From the IMG/VR virus record IMGVR_UViG_3300049484_000177, positions 34,384-98,383 of that record: a stretch of 64,000 nucleotides of DNA. The stretch is one strand, 5' to 3'. Below are positions 1 to 8,761 of this stretch, in pieces (the first letter of the stretch is position 1; every line of letters starts with the position of its first letter). Made by a program: the position numbers and the translations under genes. The notes beneath the pieces were generated by a model that did no database searches, was not told the origin of the DNA, and saw only the letters and a list, made by a program, of their open reading frames with translations. The stretch is from a virus.

Positions 1-2
1 CT

Positions 3-74
3 CACGGCAAGCATCCCAACCGCCACTTTCACTCTACCGACGATGGGGATCATGTGAAATCGTTACTAAGCTAA
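3..74 (+). CDS. Possible C-terminal end of a gene entering from the left edge
   Basis: An open frame runs in from the left edge and stops at TAA 72-74. The 23 visible residues are rich in His and Lys (HGKHPNRHFH near the start). No start codon lies inside the window. The only support is openness and the same direction as the genes that follow. I see no other feature in bases 75-170. Confidence 0.25.
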   Translation, partial: HGKHPNRHFHSTDDGDHVKSLLS

Positions 75-182
75 CAATTAGTCCGAACCGTTTATCTCTG
101 TGCCCACTTGAAACTTCCGGCCAGTTATAGTAAACTCCCACAGTAGACTTTCCCCTCTAACACCTTTGGCGAGGAGTTGGTG

Positions 183-677
183 GTGACAAAATCTCTGTGC
201 CACAGTGCTTGGTCTAAGCACGAAGGATTAGCTAGAACTATAACATGGCGTGTTGTTAGGGAGTACGGTGGGGATTATGAGGAACTATTCTCAGAATCAC
301 TCGTCCTCTTCGTCCAAGCCTGCAAAACGTGGGAGAAGGACAAGGGGTCGTTATCCAATTGGTTAGCCTGGAAGATATACCGAGGTCTCCAGGAGCGTAA
401 GCGAACAGAGGCTAGGCATAAGTCCATAACCGGGCCGATTGCAGATGGTGAATTGCTTGGTTCACTCTTTCACCACGATAAGAACATCGACCTAATTTGG
501 AAGGACCTCTCGGACGATAGCAGGCTCGTCTTACATATATTGTTCGGCATGGACGTTAAGTTCCGCAACACTAGTTTGGTGAGGATGTCGCTGAGGCTGA
601 AAGTACAGAAGGAGACTGGATGGGGCAATCATAAGGTAACTAACTGCTTTCGAGAGATTGAAGCAGCTCTCACTTGA
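183..677 (+). CDS. Sigma-70 region 2-like small protein
   Basis: About 164 residues. Residues roughly 30-75 (YEELFSESLVLFVQACKTW, then NWLAWKIYRGLQERKR) read like sigma-70 region 2: an acidic helix followed by an aromatic helix and a basic run. A clear region 4 is not visible; the C-terminus holds a helical segment that could be a reduced HTH. It may be a phage transcription factor, or a DNA-binding protein that only shares the fold. The frame is open from TTG 177, but GAGGAG at 171-176 fits GTG 183 best. A terminator follows directly, so it is a single-gene unit. Confidence 0.5.
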   Translation: MTKSLCHSAWSKHEGLARTITWRVVREYGGDYEELFSESLVLFVQACKTWEKDKGSLSNWLAWKIYRGLQERKRTEARHKSITGPIADGELLGSLFHHDKNIDLIWKDLSDDSRLVLHILFGMDVKFRNTSLVRMSLRLKVQKETGWGNHKVTNCFREIEAALT

Positions 678-691
678 CTCCTCGCCAATGA

Positions 692-721
692 GGGACCGGT
701 AGGATACGGTCCCTTCTTTTT
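692..721 (+). terminator. Rho-independent terminator after the sigma-like gene
   Basis: GGGACCG (692-698) pairs with CGGTCCC (707-713) over an 8-base loop and is followed by a T-rich run (714-721). Confidence 0.8.
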
Positions 722-743
722 GTTATGTGGCTAGAGGTTATCT

Positions 744-2144
744 ATGGGCATTAATGGCAATGGTAGGATGATCGCCTTCCCTTTCCAACGAAGGACTGTA
801 TATGAAGTGGAAAGGAAGTTCAAAGGCAGATCACTCATTGCTAACGACATGGGTCTTGGTAAGACGAACTGTTCGCTTTGGATAGTAAAGCGCAAACGTC
901 TTGGGGAAATGCTACCCGCCCTAGTCATCTGCCCGCGGGTAGTTAGACCACAATGGATCAAGGCAATAGAGGATACTCTAGGCATATACCCAGACGTCCT
1001 TGAAACCCGCAAACCATCCTGGCACCGTAAGGGTGGGCAGGTAGCCATCATTAACTACGATATCATAGCGTGGTGGAGAGACTACCTAGAGGCACAGAAC
1101 TTCCAGACGCTGATACTAGACGAGTGCCAATACCTAATCAATGGTAAACGTAAGCGGACGAGAACAGCTACATCGTTAGCCAAAGAAATACCATACTGCT
1201 TAGCCCTTAGCGGCACCCCTCTAACTAATCGTCCCATCGAACTATTCCCAGTCATCAATGCCCTTCGTCCCCGTGAATGGCCTAACCGGGGATCGTTTGC
1301 TCATAGGTATTGTGGCCCTAAGTTCACCCGCTTTGGTTGGGACTTCACCGGGGCATCTCATATCGATGAGTTGCACGTTAGGCTTAAGCAAACGTGTATG
1401 GTTAGATTTCGCAAGGACGAGGTACTCCGTGAATTGCCCGAGAAGGTTCGAACTATCATACCTGTCGAACTATCTAACCCACAGGAATACCGCAGGGCAA
1501 GGGACGACTTCATCGGTTGGATGAAGCAACGATACCCAGAGAGGCTTAACAAAGCAGTTAAGGCTGCGGCATTAGTTCGCTCTGGGCATCTGTTACGTCT
1601 AGCAGCTAGGCTCAAGCTTCGTAGTGCCATAGATTGGATCAACTACCGATTCGAGACTAACCCAAACGAAAAGATGGTTGTGTTCGCCGTACATAGGAAG
1701 TGTATTGCTGCATTGAAACGTCGTATCAAGGTCAAGAGCATAGTAGTGGATGGTTCAGTGGTAGGCAGACACAGAGATAATGCAGTAGCACAATTCCAGA
1801 ACGACCGGAACACTCGTTGCTTCATCGGCAACATAGCAGCAGCAGGCATTGGATTGAATCTAACCCAAGCATCAACTCTCTGTGTAGTTGAGTTAGCTCA
1901 AAAACCCGGCCCATTGCTGCAAATCGAAGATCGCATCCATCGGATTGGTCAGGAAAAGGTTTCGTGGATCTACTACTTCATTGCTACTGACACTATCGAG
2001 GAAAGTGTTAGTAAGCTAGTCCAACGAAAGCAGAAAGTAATCACGGGTACATTGGATGGTGGAAATGTCGAAGATGACTTTGATCTCTATGATCAATTGC
2101 TAGAAGAACTAGAGAACGAGATTGTTAGATCCAAAACCAAATAG
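744..2144 (+). CDS. SNF2/SF2-type DNA helicase-translocase
   Basis: 466 residues, the size of the phage-type SNF2 proteins without extra domains. It shows the N-terminal Q-like segment (FPFQRRTV), Walker A (DMGLGKT, about residues 35-41), motif II DECQ (about 126-129), motif III SGTP, and in the second RecA-like lobe GIGLNLTQA and the motif VI QxxxRxxRIGQ pattern (QIEDRIHRIGQ). Family members couple ATP hydrolysis to translocation on double-stranded DNA; in phages they are thought to act in replication or recombination. The start ATG 744 has GAGG a few bases upstream. The next frame begins 23 bases before its stop. Confident of family, not of exact role. Confidence 0.9.
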   Translation: MGINGNGRMIAFPFQRRTVYEVERKFKGRSLIANDMGLGKTNCSLWIVKRKRLGEMLPALVICPRVVRPQWIKAIEDTLGIYPDVLETRKPSWHRKGGQVAIINYDIIAWWRDYLEAQNFQTLILDECQYLINGKRKRTRTATSLAKEIPYCLALSGTPLTNRPIELFPVINALRPREWPNRGSFAHRYCGPKFTRFGWDFTGASHIDELHVRLKQTCMVRFRKDEVLRELPEKVRTIIPVELSNPQEYRRARDDFIGWMKQRYPERLNKAVKAAALVRSGHLLRLAARLKLRSAIDWINYRFETNPNEKMVVFAVHRKCIAALKRRIKVKSIVVDGSVVGRHRDNAVAQFQNDRNTRCFIGNIAAAGIGLNLTQASTLCVVELAQKPGPLLQIEDRIHRIGQEKVSWIYYFIATDTIEESVSKLVQRKQKVITGTLDGGNVEDDFDLYDQLLEELENEIVRSKTK

Positions 2145-2391
2145 ACCCAGACCAGAATACGCTCCAGATGGAATACTAGCTGGGGACTATCGACTGGTTA
2201 GAAAGTCTGGCAGATCCGCGCGTCTTAAATGCTTCGGTGATTGGTGGGAGTCAGATAAACTAATCCCCTTCATCGGAAAATGGGTTTGGGTAGATGCTGG
2301 CGGATATTGGATTGTCTCTATAAGAGTCTACAGCAAAGCCTACACCCCAGAGAACTTCATTTGTGAAATAGGAGAAAGAAGAAGAAGATGA
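2122..2391 (+). CDS. Hypothetical protein
   Basis: 89 residues, not recognised. It starts at TTG 2122 inside the end of the helicase gene and overlaps the primase start by 4 bases (ATGA), which argues for translation within one operon. It is rich in Trp, Tyr and Arg (for example KWVWVDAGGYWIVS), giving a beta-rich look, and ends in a run of Arg. The TTG start and weak ribosome binding site keep the exact N-terminus uncertain. Confidence 0.55.
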   Translation: MLDPKPNRPRPEYAPDGILAGDYRLVRKSGRSARLKCFGDWWESDKLIPFIGKWVWVDAGGYWIVSIRVYSKAYTPENFICEIGERRRR

Positions 2392-3275
2392 ACCTAACCA
2401 GTGTGTTAGACGAACTAGGCATTAAGTATTGTACTGCCGGTCAACATCACCACGTCCGCGAAGGGTGGATTGGCACTTCGTGTTGTTGGTGCCCTCCACC
2501 AATCAACGGCAAAGGTCTCTACCGTCTAGGAATTCAGGTAGCAACCGGAAGGTGTAACTGTTGGGTCTGTGGTCATCATTCCTTAGAATCTGCTCTCGTA
2601 GCTCTCGCCAAGACAACATACCGTAACATACGGTCACTCCTCAAGAACATCTCCCTGCAGAAGTTCCATCTGCGAGATGGTAAGTCATCTGGCACTCTAG
2701 TTATACCAAAGCACGTCGAGCTGTTAGGCCCAGCACACAGAGACTACCTAGCCGAGAGGGGATTCAACCCAGACAAGATCGAAAAGCTCTGGGGTGTTGG
2801 AGGGATAGGGCTTTCCAACAGACTAGCCTGGAGGCTATTCATTCCGGTGAACACCAACGGTGAGACTGTCTCCTGGACGACCAGAAGCATAGGCCGAAAC
2901 AATCCCCGACGTTATGTAAATGCATCGCCCAACGAAGAGAAAGTACCCATCAAAAATACGTTATATGGCATCGACCTAGTCCGCAACAATATAGTTATAA
3001 CCGAAGGTCCTACCGACGTTTGGCGGATCGGACCAGGGGCAGTAGCTACGTTTGGATTGATCGTTAGCCCAATGCAAATCAAGCAAATCAGTCAGTTCCC
3101 ATATCGAACCATCTGCTTCGACAATGAGCCCGCGGCACAGAAAAGGGCAACGTGGTTATGCGAGACGTTATCTACTTACCCAGGCAAAACACATAATGCC
3201 GTGCTTGACTCCGAAGATCCAGGGTCAGCATCAGTTCGTGAGATTCGAAGGTTACGAGAAGCGGTGTTAGACTAG
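2388..3275 (+). CDS. DNA primase with zinc motif and TOPRIM domain
   Basis: 295 residues. The N-terminal 70 residues carry a Cys/His cluster (CCWCPPP, then CNCWVCGHH) like a CHC2-type zinc finger used to read the template. Residues about 203-225 (VITEGPTDVW, then TFG) are the TOPRIM motif with the catalytic Glu, and CFDNEPA about 35 residues later fits the second acidic motif (normally DxD). It is shorter than bacterial DnaG (about 600) but normal for phage primases without a helicase domain. It would prime the lagging strand for the polymerase at 14836. It overlaps the preceding gene by 4 bases and is followed 9 bases later by the initiator-like gene. Confidence 0.85.
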   Translation: MNLTSVLDELGIKYCTAGQHHHVREGWIGTSCCWCPPPINGKGLYRLGIQVATGRCNCWVCGHHSLESALVALAKTTYRNIRSLLKNISLQKFHLRDGKSSGTLVIPKHVELLGPAHRDYLAERGFNPDKIEKLWGVGGIGLSNRLAWRLFIPVNTNGETVSWTTRSIGRNNPRRYVNASPNEEKVPIKNTLYGIDLVRNNIVITEGPTDVWRIGPGAVATFGLIVSPMQIKQISQFPYRTICFDNEPAAQKRATWLCETLSTYPGKTHNAVLDSEDPGSASVREIRRLREAVLD

Positions 3276-3284
3276 AGGTAAATC

Positions 3285-4412
3285 ATGATACAGGAACAAC
3301 CACACCGACCAGATTTCTATAGGGACATATCTACTATGTACCCAAACATAATTGGTATATTCAACGGGAATGTACTTTCAGTCTACCTGTATATCTGTTT
3401 TTACTACTGCCTAGGCAGAAGAACATATATCAAACTAACATATGAACAGATACGAAACGGCACACAACTGACACATGGGTTGCCCATTTCGAGAGGCACC
3501 CTATCCAAAGCAATAAGCGAACTTAAGAAGCTGAAGTTGCTAGAAGTTAAACGCAAGAGGTATAAAGACCCTTATGGAGAAAGAGGAGGTAAGAAAGGAA
3601 AGATAACATCCCATTGGTATAAACCATTCATACCTGGAGTAGCAGAAGGTCATGTAATGGAGTTTCCCCTTGTGTCGGAAACGGGAAAAAGTCCGGTCGA
3701 AAATTTAGACCCTGGGGGCCGGGTACAGTCCAAAAATTCGACCGAAGTCCAGTCCAAAAATTCGACCGATAATTCGGTCCAAATTTTGACCGAAAGTCCG
3801 GTCGAAAATTTAGACCCTTTGTATTGTTCTCTAAACAATACAACTCTTCCGGAAAATCCGGAAAAGAAGACAATACATAAGTTAAGACCTAAAAAGAAAA
3901 CCACCAAAAGTAAACTTCCAGAAGTTACTTTGAAACACAGGTCATCATCGCAGAGTAACAAGCTACCACTAATATCCTCGTCAGATAAGAATGAGGTGCC
4001 CTCGATAGACATATATCAAGAAGCAGTGACTTTATTATGGGACACTATAGCATCACATAACTTGCTCAGTAGAAAGTCCTCGCCTACTTCGTGGAAACAC
4101 ACTTTCAAGTATTACCATACAACTAAGAACATCAATTGGAATGAACTCCTCGCCGTACTCAAATGGTACTGCAACAACTATGATATTGTTATAGCAGATA
4201 AATACTTCCCACAAGCATATTCCGCCGAAGGCTTCTGCGAGAAATACCCTAGAATAGTGATGGCCATTAAAAGACGCGAAGATCAATCATTAAACATAGA
4301 TGCTCTAGAAACTGCTTATGATCCCGCCCCCACGAGACCAGAGGAGATTACCGAAGAGGAGAAAACAAGACGCAAGATACTACACAACGCTTCCATCGCT
4401 CACTTGTTGTAA
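3285..4412 (+). CDS. Replication initiator-like protein with winged-helix N-terminus
   Basis: 375 residues. Residues about 45-115 form a winged-helix-like unit (YIKLTYEQIRNG, SRGTLSKAISELKKLKLLEV), as in DnaD-, RepA- and lambda-O-like initiators. The middle (about 135-180) is a low-complexity stretch rich in Ser, Pro, Asn and Glu that is encoded by the iterons. The C-terminus is helical and resembles the helicase-loading part of DnaD/DnaB-like phage proteins. Its position between primase and replicative helicase, and the iterons inside its own gene, both fit initiator function by analogy with lambda O. The function is inferred. Confidence 0.65.
   Translation: MIQEQPHRPDFYRDISTMYPNIIGIFNGNVLSVYLYICFYYCLGRRTYIKLTYEQIRNGTQLTHGLPISRGTLSKAISELKKLKLLEVKRKRYKDPYGERGGKKGKITSHWYKPFIPGVAEGHVMEFPLVSETGKSPVENLDPGGRVQSKNSTEVQSKNSTDNSVQILTESPVENLDPLYCSLNNTTLPENPEKKTIHKLRPKKKTTKSKLPEVTLKHRSSSQSNKLPLISSSDKNEVPSIDIYQEAVTLLWDTIASHNLLSRKSSPTSWKHTFKYYHTTKNINWNELLAVLKWYCNNYDIVIADKYFPQAYSAEGFCEKYPRIVMAIKRREDQSLNIDALETAYDPAPTRPEEITEEEKTRRKILHNASIAHLL
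3691..3818 (+). repeat. Iteron cluster inside the initiator gene, probable replication origin
   Basis: Five imperfect copies of a 17-base dyad, GTC-(A/T-rich 9-10)-GACC, start near 3695, 3727, 3751, 3776 and 3800, so the last four are spaced 24-25 bases apart. The first and last copies are inside an identical 23-base direct repeat (3691-3713 and 3796-3818); copies two and three share an identical 20-base segment (3726-3745 and 3750-3769). The following 100 bases are A/T-rich (TTGTATTG...AACAATACAA is also an inverted repeat). The arrangement matches lambdoid origins embedded in gene O. Confidence 0.65.
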
Positions 4413-4509
4413 CATGACACGGTGACAAATGAAAATATCCCGATTCGATTCGAGTAGCATGCGGCTTATACTGATTGGTATGATAACCAATATCAAGGTG
4501 TGTAGTCGT

Positions 4510-5886
4510 ATGGCCTCTATAATGAATAGCAATAAAAGCATAAGGTTCAATGACGCGTACTCCAAGTTGATAGCTAAGTGGTGCATAGATCACCTAAAAA
4601 AGTTCGGTACGGTTATAGGTGATAACATAACCACGGTATTTCATCATTGGGCAGAAAACAGTGCTACTGATAAAGCCACGATAGATCAGATAGAAGATAT
4701 ACTAGAGTTTCTCTCGAACGAATACAGCGGATCTGCCGACCAATCACCAGATTATATTCTGAGTCTAGCTACTGAGTATTTCAATACCCGCATCATTAAG
4801 AATAGAATTGAAGAAGCGGAAGGCAGCATCACATCAGGGCAGGTTGATGAAGCTTACAAACAGCTAAACTCAACACCGCGAATAGACTTTAGTGTCACCA
4901 GTATCATAAAGCCGCTGGAGGATCACGAAGAGTTACTAGAGGTATTCAATGAAGAACGAGTCAAGCCACTGTTTGAGTATCCAGGTGACCTCGGAAAGCT
5001 TATAGGTCAATCATTCACCCGTGGAACATTATTTGCCTTTATGGGCATTGAGAAAGCAGGCAAGTCCTACTATCTACTTGATGCAGCATACAGAGCACTT
5101 AAACAACGTCATAGGGTAGCTTACTTTGAGGTAGGTGATCTCGGCAAGCGAAAGACGATAGAGCGATTGGGACAGAGGATACTAAGGCAACCCGTCAACA
5201 GTGAAGATGTAAGCTGGCCGATAGGGTGGGACAAAGAAGACAAGCCTACAACTGAACTCATTCACAAGGATGGAGTCTCGGTAGCACACCTAATGAAGAG
5301 AATCAGACGATATACAAGGGGCAGGGATTTACTTAGGTTATCTGTTCACACCAACTCAAGTATCAATGTAACTGGTATCGAATCCTATCTACAAGAGTGG
5401 GCGAGGATTGAGTGTTGGACTCCAGATGTAGTAGTCATCGATTATGCAGACATTCTGGCTCCTCCAAGTGGATTTATGGAACTGAAGGATCAGATAGATG
5501 AAACGTGGAAGCAGTTACGACGTATGTCACAGACATATGATTGTCTAGTCCTGACTGCTACACAAACTGGCGCCCAAGCGTACAAGAAGAATGGTAGATA
5601 CATAACACGTCATGACTTCTCCGGTCGCAAAACTAAGTTGGCTCATGTCAATGGTATACTTGGGCTTAATGCTAGTGCTGAAGATATGAGACGTAATATA
5701 ACTAGGGTGAACTGGGTTGTACGAAGAGAGGGTGGGGGTTCTGAATCTCTCCAGGTGTTAGTAGCTGGATGCTTCGCTGCTGGCATGCCTATAGTCCTCT
5801 CTAAGTTCCCGAAGCCGTTCGTATCACCCAATGGTCAAAATGGCAAGGAATCATCCGAACATAAGGGAAAGGAAAAACCGGAATGA
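4510..5886 (+). CDS. DnaB-family replicative DNA helicase
   Basis: About 458 residues from ATG 4510. A helical N-terminal domain is followed by a RecA-like ATPase: Walker A variant GIEKAGKS, a hydrophobic strand ending in DYAD (VVVIDYADIL) as Walker B, and LTATQTG as the switch segment. Phage DnaB-like helicases unwind the fork as hexamers and work with the primase (here 2388) and clamp/polymerase. The frame is open from ATG 4429, but the 27 extra residues look unlike the family, and AAGGTG lies 10 bases before ATG 4510. A structured, apparently untranslated tract follows. Confidence 0.85.
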   Translation: MASIMNSNKSIRFNDAYSKLIAKWCIDHLKKFGTVIGDNITTVFHHWAENSATDKATIDQIEDILEFLSNEYSGSADQSPDYILSLATEYFNTRIIKNRIEEAEGSITSGQVDEAYKQLNSTPRIDFSVTSIIKPLEDHEELLEVFNEERVKPLFEYPGDLGKLIGQSFTRGTLFAFMGIEKAGKSYYLLDAAYRALKQRHRVAYFEVGDLGKRKTIERLGQRILRQPVNSEDVSWPIGWDKEDKPTTELIHKDGVSVAHLMKRIRRYTRGRDLLRLSVHTNSSINVTGIESYLQEWARIECWTPDVVVIDYADILAPPSGFMELKDQIDETWKQLRRMSQTYDCLVLTATQTGAQAYKKNGRYITRHDFSGRKTKLAHVNGILGLNASAEDMRRNITRVNWVVRREGGGSESLQVLVAGCFAAGMPIVLSKFPKPFVSPNGQNGKESSEHKGKEKPE

Positions 5887-6073
5887 GAACCGAAACCAAA
5901 CTTCAAAGCCTTGGGGCCAGGCTCCCCGAATTTCGGGGCTTGGAAGAAGGGTTCGGGTTCCGGTCGGGGAATCCGAGAGTCCCGTAAACGGGGACGTGGT
6001 GGGTTTGGTGGGGTCCGTCTTGTGGGGAAGGAAACATTCCCCATTGTAACTATTTGTGGCGAGGAGTGATTGC
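5887..6073 (+). promoter_or_regulatory. Structured leader RNA before the first YDWN-domain gene
   Basis: No credible gene lies here. Visible hairpins: CCAGG/CTTGG enclosing CCCCGA/TCGGGG (5917-5943), GTCCC/GGGAC (5979-5995), and GGGGAA/TTCCCC with loop GGAAACA (6024-6042). GAGGAG at 6061-6066 is the ribosome binding site for ATG 6074. It shares the 16-mer TGGTGGGTTTGGTGGG (5997-6012) and several flanking elements in the same order with the very large RNA at 31.5 kb. Whether it is a 5' leader, a separate RNA or both is not known. Confidence 0.6.
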
Positions 6074-6556
6074 ATGACAACGATCAAACGTGGATTGGTA
6101 GTGAAGGTAATGGAGTCTGCCGGGTTCACTACAGCAGGAGCATTGTCTACCGGACGTCTAACGAAAAAGATCAACCGCATCAATCGGGTAGTGAAGACAC
6201 CGAAGGATCTAATGGACAACACGGAGGAATCAGTCATCAGTGCATTCAAGGTTATCATGCGATGCATTGAGATAGGTGACAGAATCATCGTACAGGAAGA
6301 CCGGGAGAATATCCCAGTGGTAGAGCACGAGCCACAAGCAAAAAGGGCCTATGTGTCTCACTTCGATCAAGGGAGGGGCAAGTACGATTGGAACACCATA
6401 CTATCCGGCAGGATAGTCCAGTTAGTTCAGGGAGAGGATTACGATTGCAAGACCTCGGCATTTGGTGTGCAGGTCAGGACACACGCAAAGAAGTTAGGTG
6501 TAGGGGTTCGTATATCAATCAGCAAGAGCAAGATCGTCGTCCAGGCAATTAGGTAG
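6074..6556 (+). CDS. YDWN-domain protein, paralogue 1
   Basis: 160 residues. The N-terminal half is helical and basic (MTTIKRGLVVKVMESAG; RLTKKINRINRVVKTPKDL). The C-terminal 55 residues form a domain shared with the proteins at 33514 and 37122: KYDWNTILSGRIVQLVQGED, then a basic helix containing HAKKLG, then a strand ending VVQA. Proteins with this signature occur in other phages; I believe they have no assigned function, and the basic helix suggests nucleic acid binding. The start ATG 6074 is preceded by GAGGAG at 8 bases. A structured leader precedes it, as for both paralogues. Confidence 0.75.
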   Translation: MTTIKRGLVVKVMESAGFTTAGALSTGRLTKKINRINRVVKTPKDLMDNTEESVISAFKVIMRCIEIGDRIIVQEDRENIPVVEHEPQAKRAYVSHFDQGRGKYDWNTILSGRIVQLVQGEDYDCKTSAFGVQVRTHAKKLGVGVRISISKSKIVVQAIR

Positions 6557-6570
6557 ATGGAGGCTAATCA

Positions 6571-6975
6571 ATGTGGACGCCTAGAGGTAAGGACGAAAAG
6601 AAGCCGGTTGGAATTCTCCAAGCTACGTTCGAGCGGCTTCACGAGGCTGGGTGCATTCAAACCCTTGCAGATCAAGAAGCAGACGTAATTGAAGCCCGGA
6701 GAAAGCACGGGGTTGTTTTCAGTGGTCTCATGTTCATAACCAATCAGAACCCCTGTGATGGCTGCCCTGAATACAAGAACGGGACCTGTCAAGCCTTCCT
6801 CAAGTATCACACCCAAGCCGCCCGCGATGAGAATGACCGAAGGGTTCGGAAGCTTGAGTCCACAGCTCCCAAGGGCACAGAGAAATACCCCGGTCTAAGT
6901 GTTGCCCAGATCGCTGATGAGTTGCACATCTCCAAGAGTGAAGTGAGACGTAGAAAGGCGGCTGGGACTCTGTAA
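6571..6975 (+). CDS. Hypothetical protein with Cys cluster and C-terminal HTH
   Basis: 134 residues. The middle contains a four-Cys pattern (NPCDGCPEYKNGTCQAF) that could bind a metal. The last 30 residues (LSVAQIADELHISKSEVRRR) are a textbook helix-turn-helix of the kind that recruits DNA. It could be a small phage transcription regulator. GGAGG lies 7 bases upstream of ATG 6571. The family was not recognised. Confidence 0.7.
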   Translation: MWTPRGKDEKKPVGILQATFERLHEAGCIQTLADQEADVIEARRKHGVVFSGLMFITNQNPCDGCPEYKNGTCQAFLKYHTQAARDENDRRVRKLESTAPKGTEKYPGLSVAQIADELHISKSEVRRRKAAGTL

Positions 6976-6986
6976 GGGGATAGGTG

Positions 6987-7373
6987 ATGGGTTGGTCCCT
7001 CCTACTTGGGGTAATCCTCATATTGTACATTCTTGAACTAATCCACGATCTGAGGATGAGGAACAGGTCACCCAAACCAGTACACACCATAAAGTGGAAG
7101 TCGGTAGGAGATGAAAGACCTAGACATATGGGATTAACAACTCGGGTATCCATCAAATTGTCCGAAGAGGGAAAAGGGAAACGTTGGCTTGCTGCTACGT
7201 TAACAACGAATACACCAGATGGCGTGGCCGTTATTCGTAGGGCTGGTTGGTGTCATCCTCCTGCAAGTATACTAGTTGTACGCATAACTTCCGACTGTCC
7301 AGTTGAACTACTGGATGCAGCGGTTGAAGCGGGTTACTACGTTGTTGGCAAACCAATAGACAAAAGGATCTAA
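6987..7373 (+). CDS. Hypothetical membrane-anchored protein
   Basis: 128 residues from ATG 6987 (AGGGGA 7 bases upstream; GTG 6984 is an alternative). A single transmembrane helix spans residues 3-19 (WSLLLGVILILYILELI), followed by a basic stretch and a soluble domain of about 95 residues with no motif I recognise. It lies immediately before the clamp gene. Confidence 0.6.
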   Translation: MGWSLLLGVILILYILELIHDLRMRNRSPKPVHTIKWKSVGDERPRHMGLTTRVSIKLSEEGKGKRWLAATLTTNTPDGVAVIRRAGWCHPPASILVVRITSDCPVELLDAAVEAGYYVVGKPIDKRI

Positions 7374-7376
7374 CCA

Positions 7377-8441
7377 ATGCGAATCAATCGCGAGTATTTG
7401 CTCCACAAACTCCAACAGGTATCCCCTGGATTAGCAAGCCGGGAAATTGTTGAACAGTCCGCATCGTTTGTGTTCAATGAAGGTTCTATAGCTACATTCA
7501 ACGATGAGGTACTGTGTATTGCCGATCTTGAATGTGATATTGTAGGGGCTGTGCATGCAGCTCCACTGAGCAGTCTCTTATCGAAGCTGGCAGAAGATGA
7601 ATTGGACATTTCATCTAATGGGTCAGAGTTGCTCGTCAAGGGCAAAAGAAGCCGATCTGGCATTAGGATGCAGAAGGACATACTTCTGCCTATCTCCAGC
7701 GTCGAGCTGCCAGACGATTCATCATGGTCTGATCTTCATGGTGAGTTTGTGGAGGCACTAACCATCGTTGAGGGATCGGCATCGAAGGATGATTCCACCT
7801 TCAACCTTACCTGCATCCATGTCAGTCCCAAATATCTCGAAGCCTGCGATGGTTACCAACTCACCCGATACAAACTGAAGACCGGTATAACTAACGAATG
7901 CCTCATCAAACGGGACGCAGCGAAGTCCCTCATTGGATCATCAGTCAATCAGGTCAGCGAAGGTAAGAATTGGATTCATTTCAGGGGCAAGGAGATTCGC
8001 ATATCCTTCCGCAAGTGGATTCAGGACTACGTTGATCTTAGTCAGCTCATCAGTGCACGCGGGCAAAAGACAACACTGCCGGGAGGGTTAGCTGAGGCTG
8101 TGGACAAGGCTGAAATATTCTCGGCCGACAATTCGGTTAGGAATGAGGTCACAGTACAAATCAGACAGGGAAGGCTGAGACTGAAGGGTGAGGGTGGCCA
8201 CGGGTGGTACGAGGAACGAAAGAAGATCGAGTACACTGGTGAGCCCATCTCTTTCATGATCTCGCCCAAGCTGTTAACTGAGATCACCAAACGAACGAAT
8301 GACTGTGAAATCACTAGGGGCTGTTTGAGAATCGATGCAGGCAAGTTCATCTTTGTGGCAGCACTTGGTGAGATAGAGGAAAAGGAAGAGGTAGTAGCCG
8401 AACAGGAAGAGACACAGGGACAAGCAGAGGAGCAAGAATGA
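7377..8441 (+). CDS. dnaN: DNA polymerase sliding clamp (DnaN-like)
   Basis: 354 residues, close to the 366 of bacterial beta clamp. Repeated beta-alpha-beta units are visible; residues about 255-330 (EVTVQIRQGRLRLKGEG, then FMISPKLLTEITKR) match the third clamp domain, and the N-terminus (INREYLLHKLQQVSPGLAS) the first. The last 25 residues are a Glu/Gln-rich tail not found in bacterial clamps. It should form the ring that tethers the family A polymerase, loaded by the DnaX-like protein at 16964. It overlaps the next gene by ATGA. Confidence 0.85.
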   Translation: MRINREYLLHKLQQVSPGLASREIVEQSASFVFNEGSIATFNDEVLCIADLECDIVGAVHAAPLSSLLSKLAEDELDISSNGSELLVKGKRSRSGIRMQKDILLPISSVELPDDSSWSDLHGEFVEALTIVEGSASKDDSTFNLTCIHVSPKYLEACDGYQLTRYKLKTGITNECLIKRDAAKSLIGSSVNQVSEGKNWIHFRGKEIRISFRKWIQDYVDLSQLISARGQKTTLPGGLAEAVDKAEIFSADNSVRNEVTVQIRQGRLRLKGEGGHGWYEERKKIEYTGEPISFMISPKLLTEITKRTNDCEITRGCLRIDAGKFIFVAALGEIEEKEEVVAEQEETQGQAEEQE

Positions 8442-8761
8442 TATATCTTGCTAGTCCGTATTCTGATCCCAATCCGGTTGTTATGGAGGAAAGATTCAGG
8501 GCTGCTTGTATTGCCGCTGGGGAACTCATGAACCAAGGATTGGTAGTTTTCAGTCCTATTGCTCATACCCATCCAATAGCTGTTGCCTGCAATCTACCAA
8601 GGGGCTGGGATTATTGGCATCAGTTCGACTTGGAATTCATTAGGGCAGCAGATGCTTTAATCGTCCTACGATTGCCTGGATGGAACAAGTCAAAAGGTAT
8701 AGATGGTGAACTGTCGATAGCTAGGGATTTGTGTATCCCAATAGACTTCATTGATCCTTAA
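8438..8761 (+). CDS. DUF1937-like nucleoside deoxyribosyltransferase-fold protein
   Basis: 107 residues beginning MIYLASPYSDPNPVVMEERF, with VVFSPIAHTHPIA and a central WDYWHQFDLEFIRAADALIVLRLPGW split over the fold. This is the DUF1937 pattern, related to nucleoside 2-deoxyribosyltransferases (a Rossmann-like fold that cleaves N-glycosidic bonds of deoxynucleosides). The acidic Asp/Glu of the active site appear present (FDLEF; DGELSIA). It overlaps the clamp gene stop by 4 bases. A role in nucleotide pools is plausible but not shown. Confidence 0.75.
   Translation: MIYLASPYSDPNPVVMEERFRAACIAAGELMNQGLVVFSPIAHTHPIAVACNLPRGWDYWHQFDLEFIRAADALIVLRLPGWNKSKGIDGELSIARDLCIPIDFIDP

Noticed and set aside
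3691-3818. CRISPR-like repeats
   Set aside because: Units are adjacent dyads without unique spacers, inside a coding gene; iterons explain them better.
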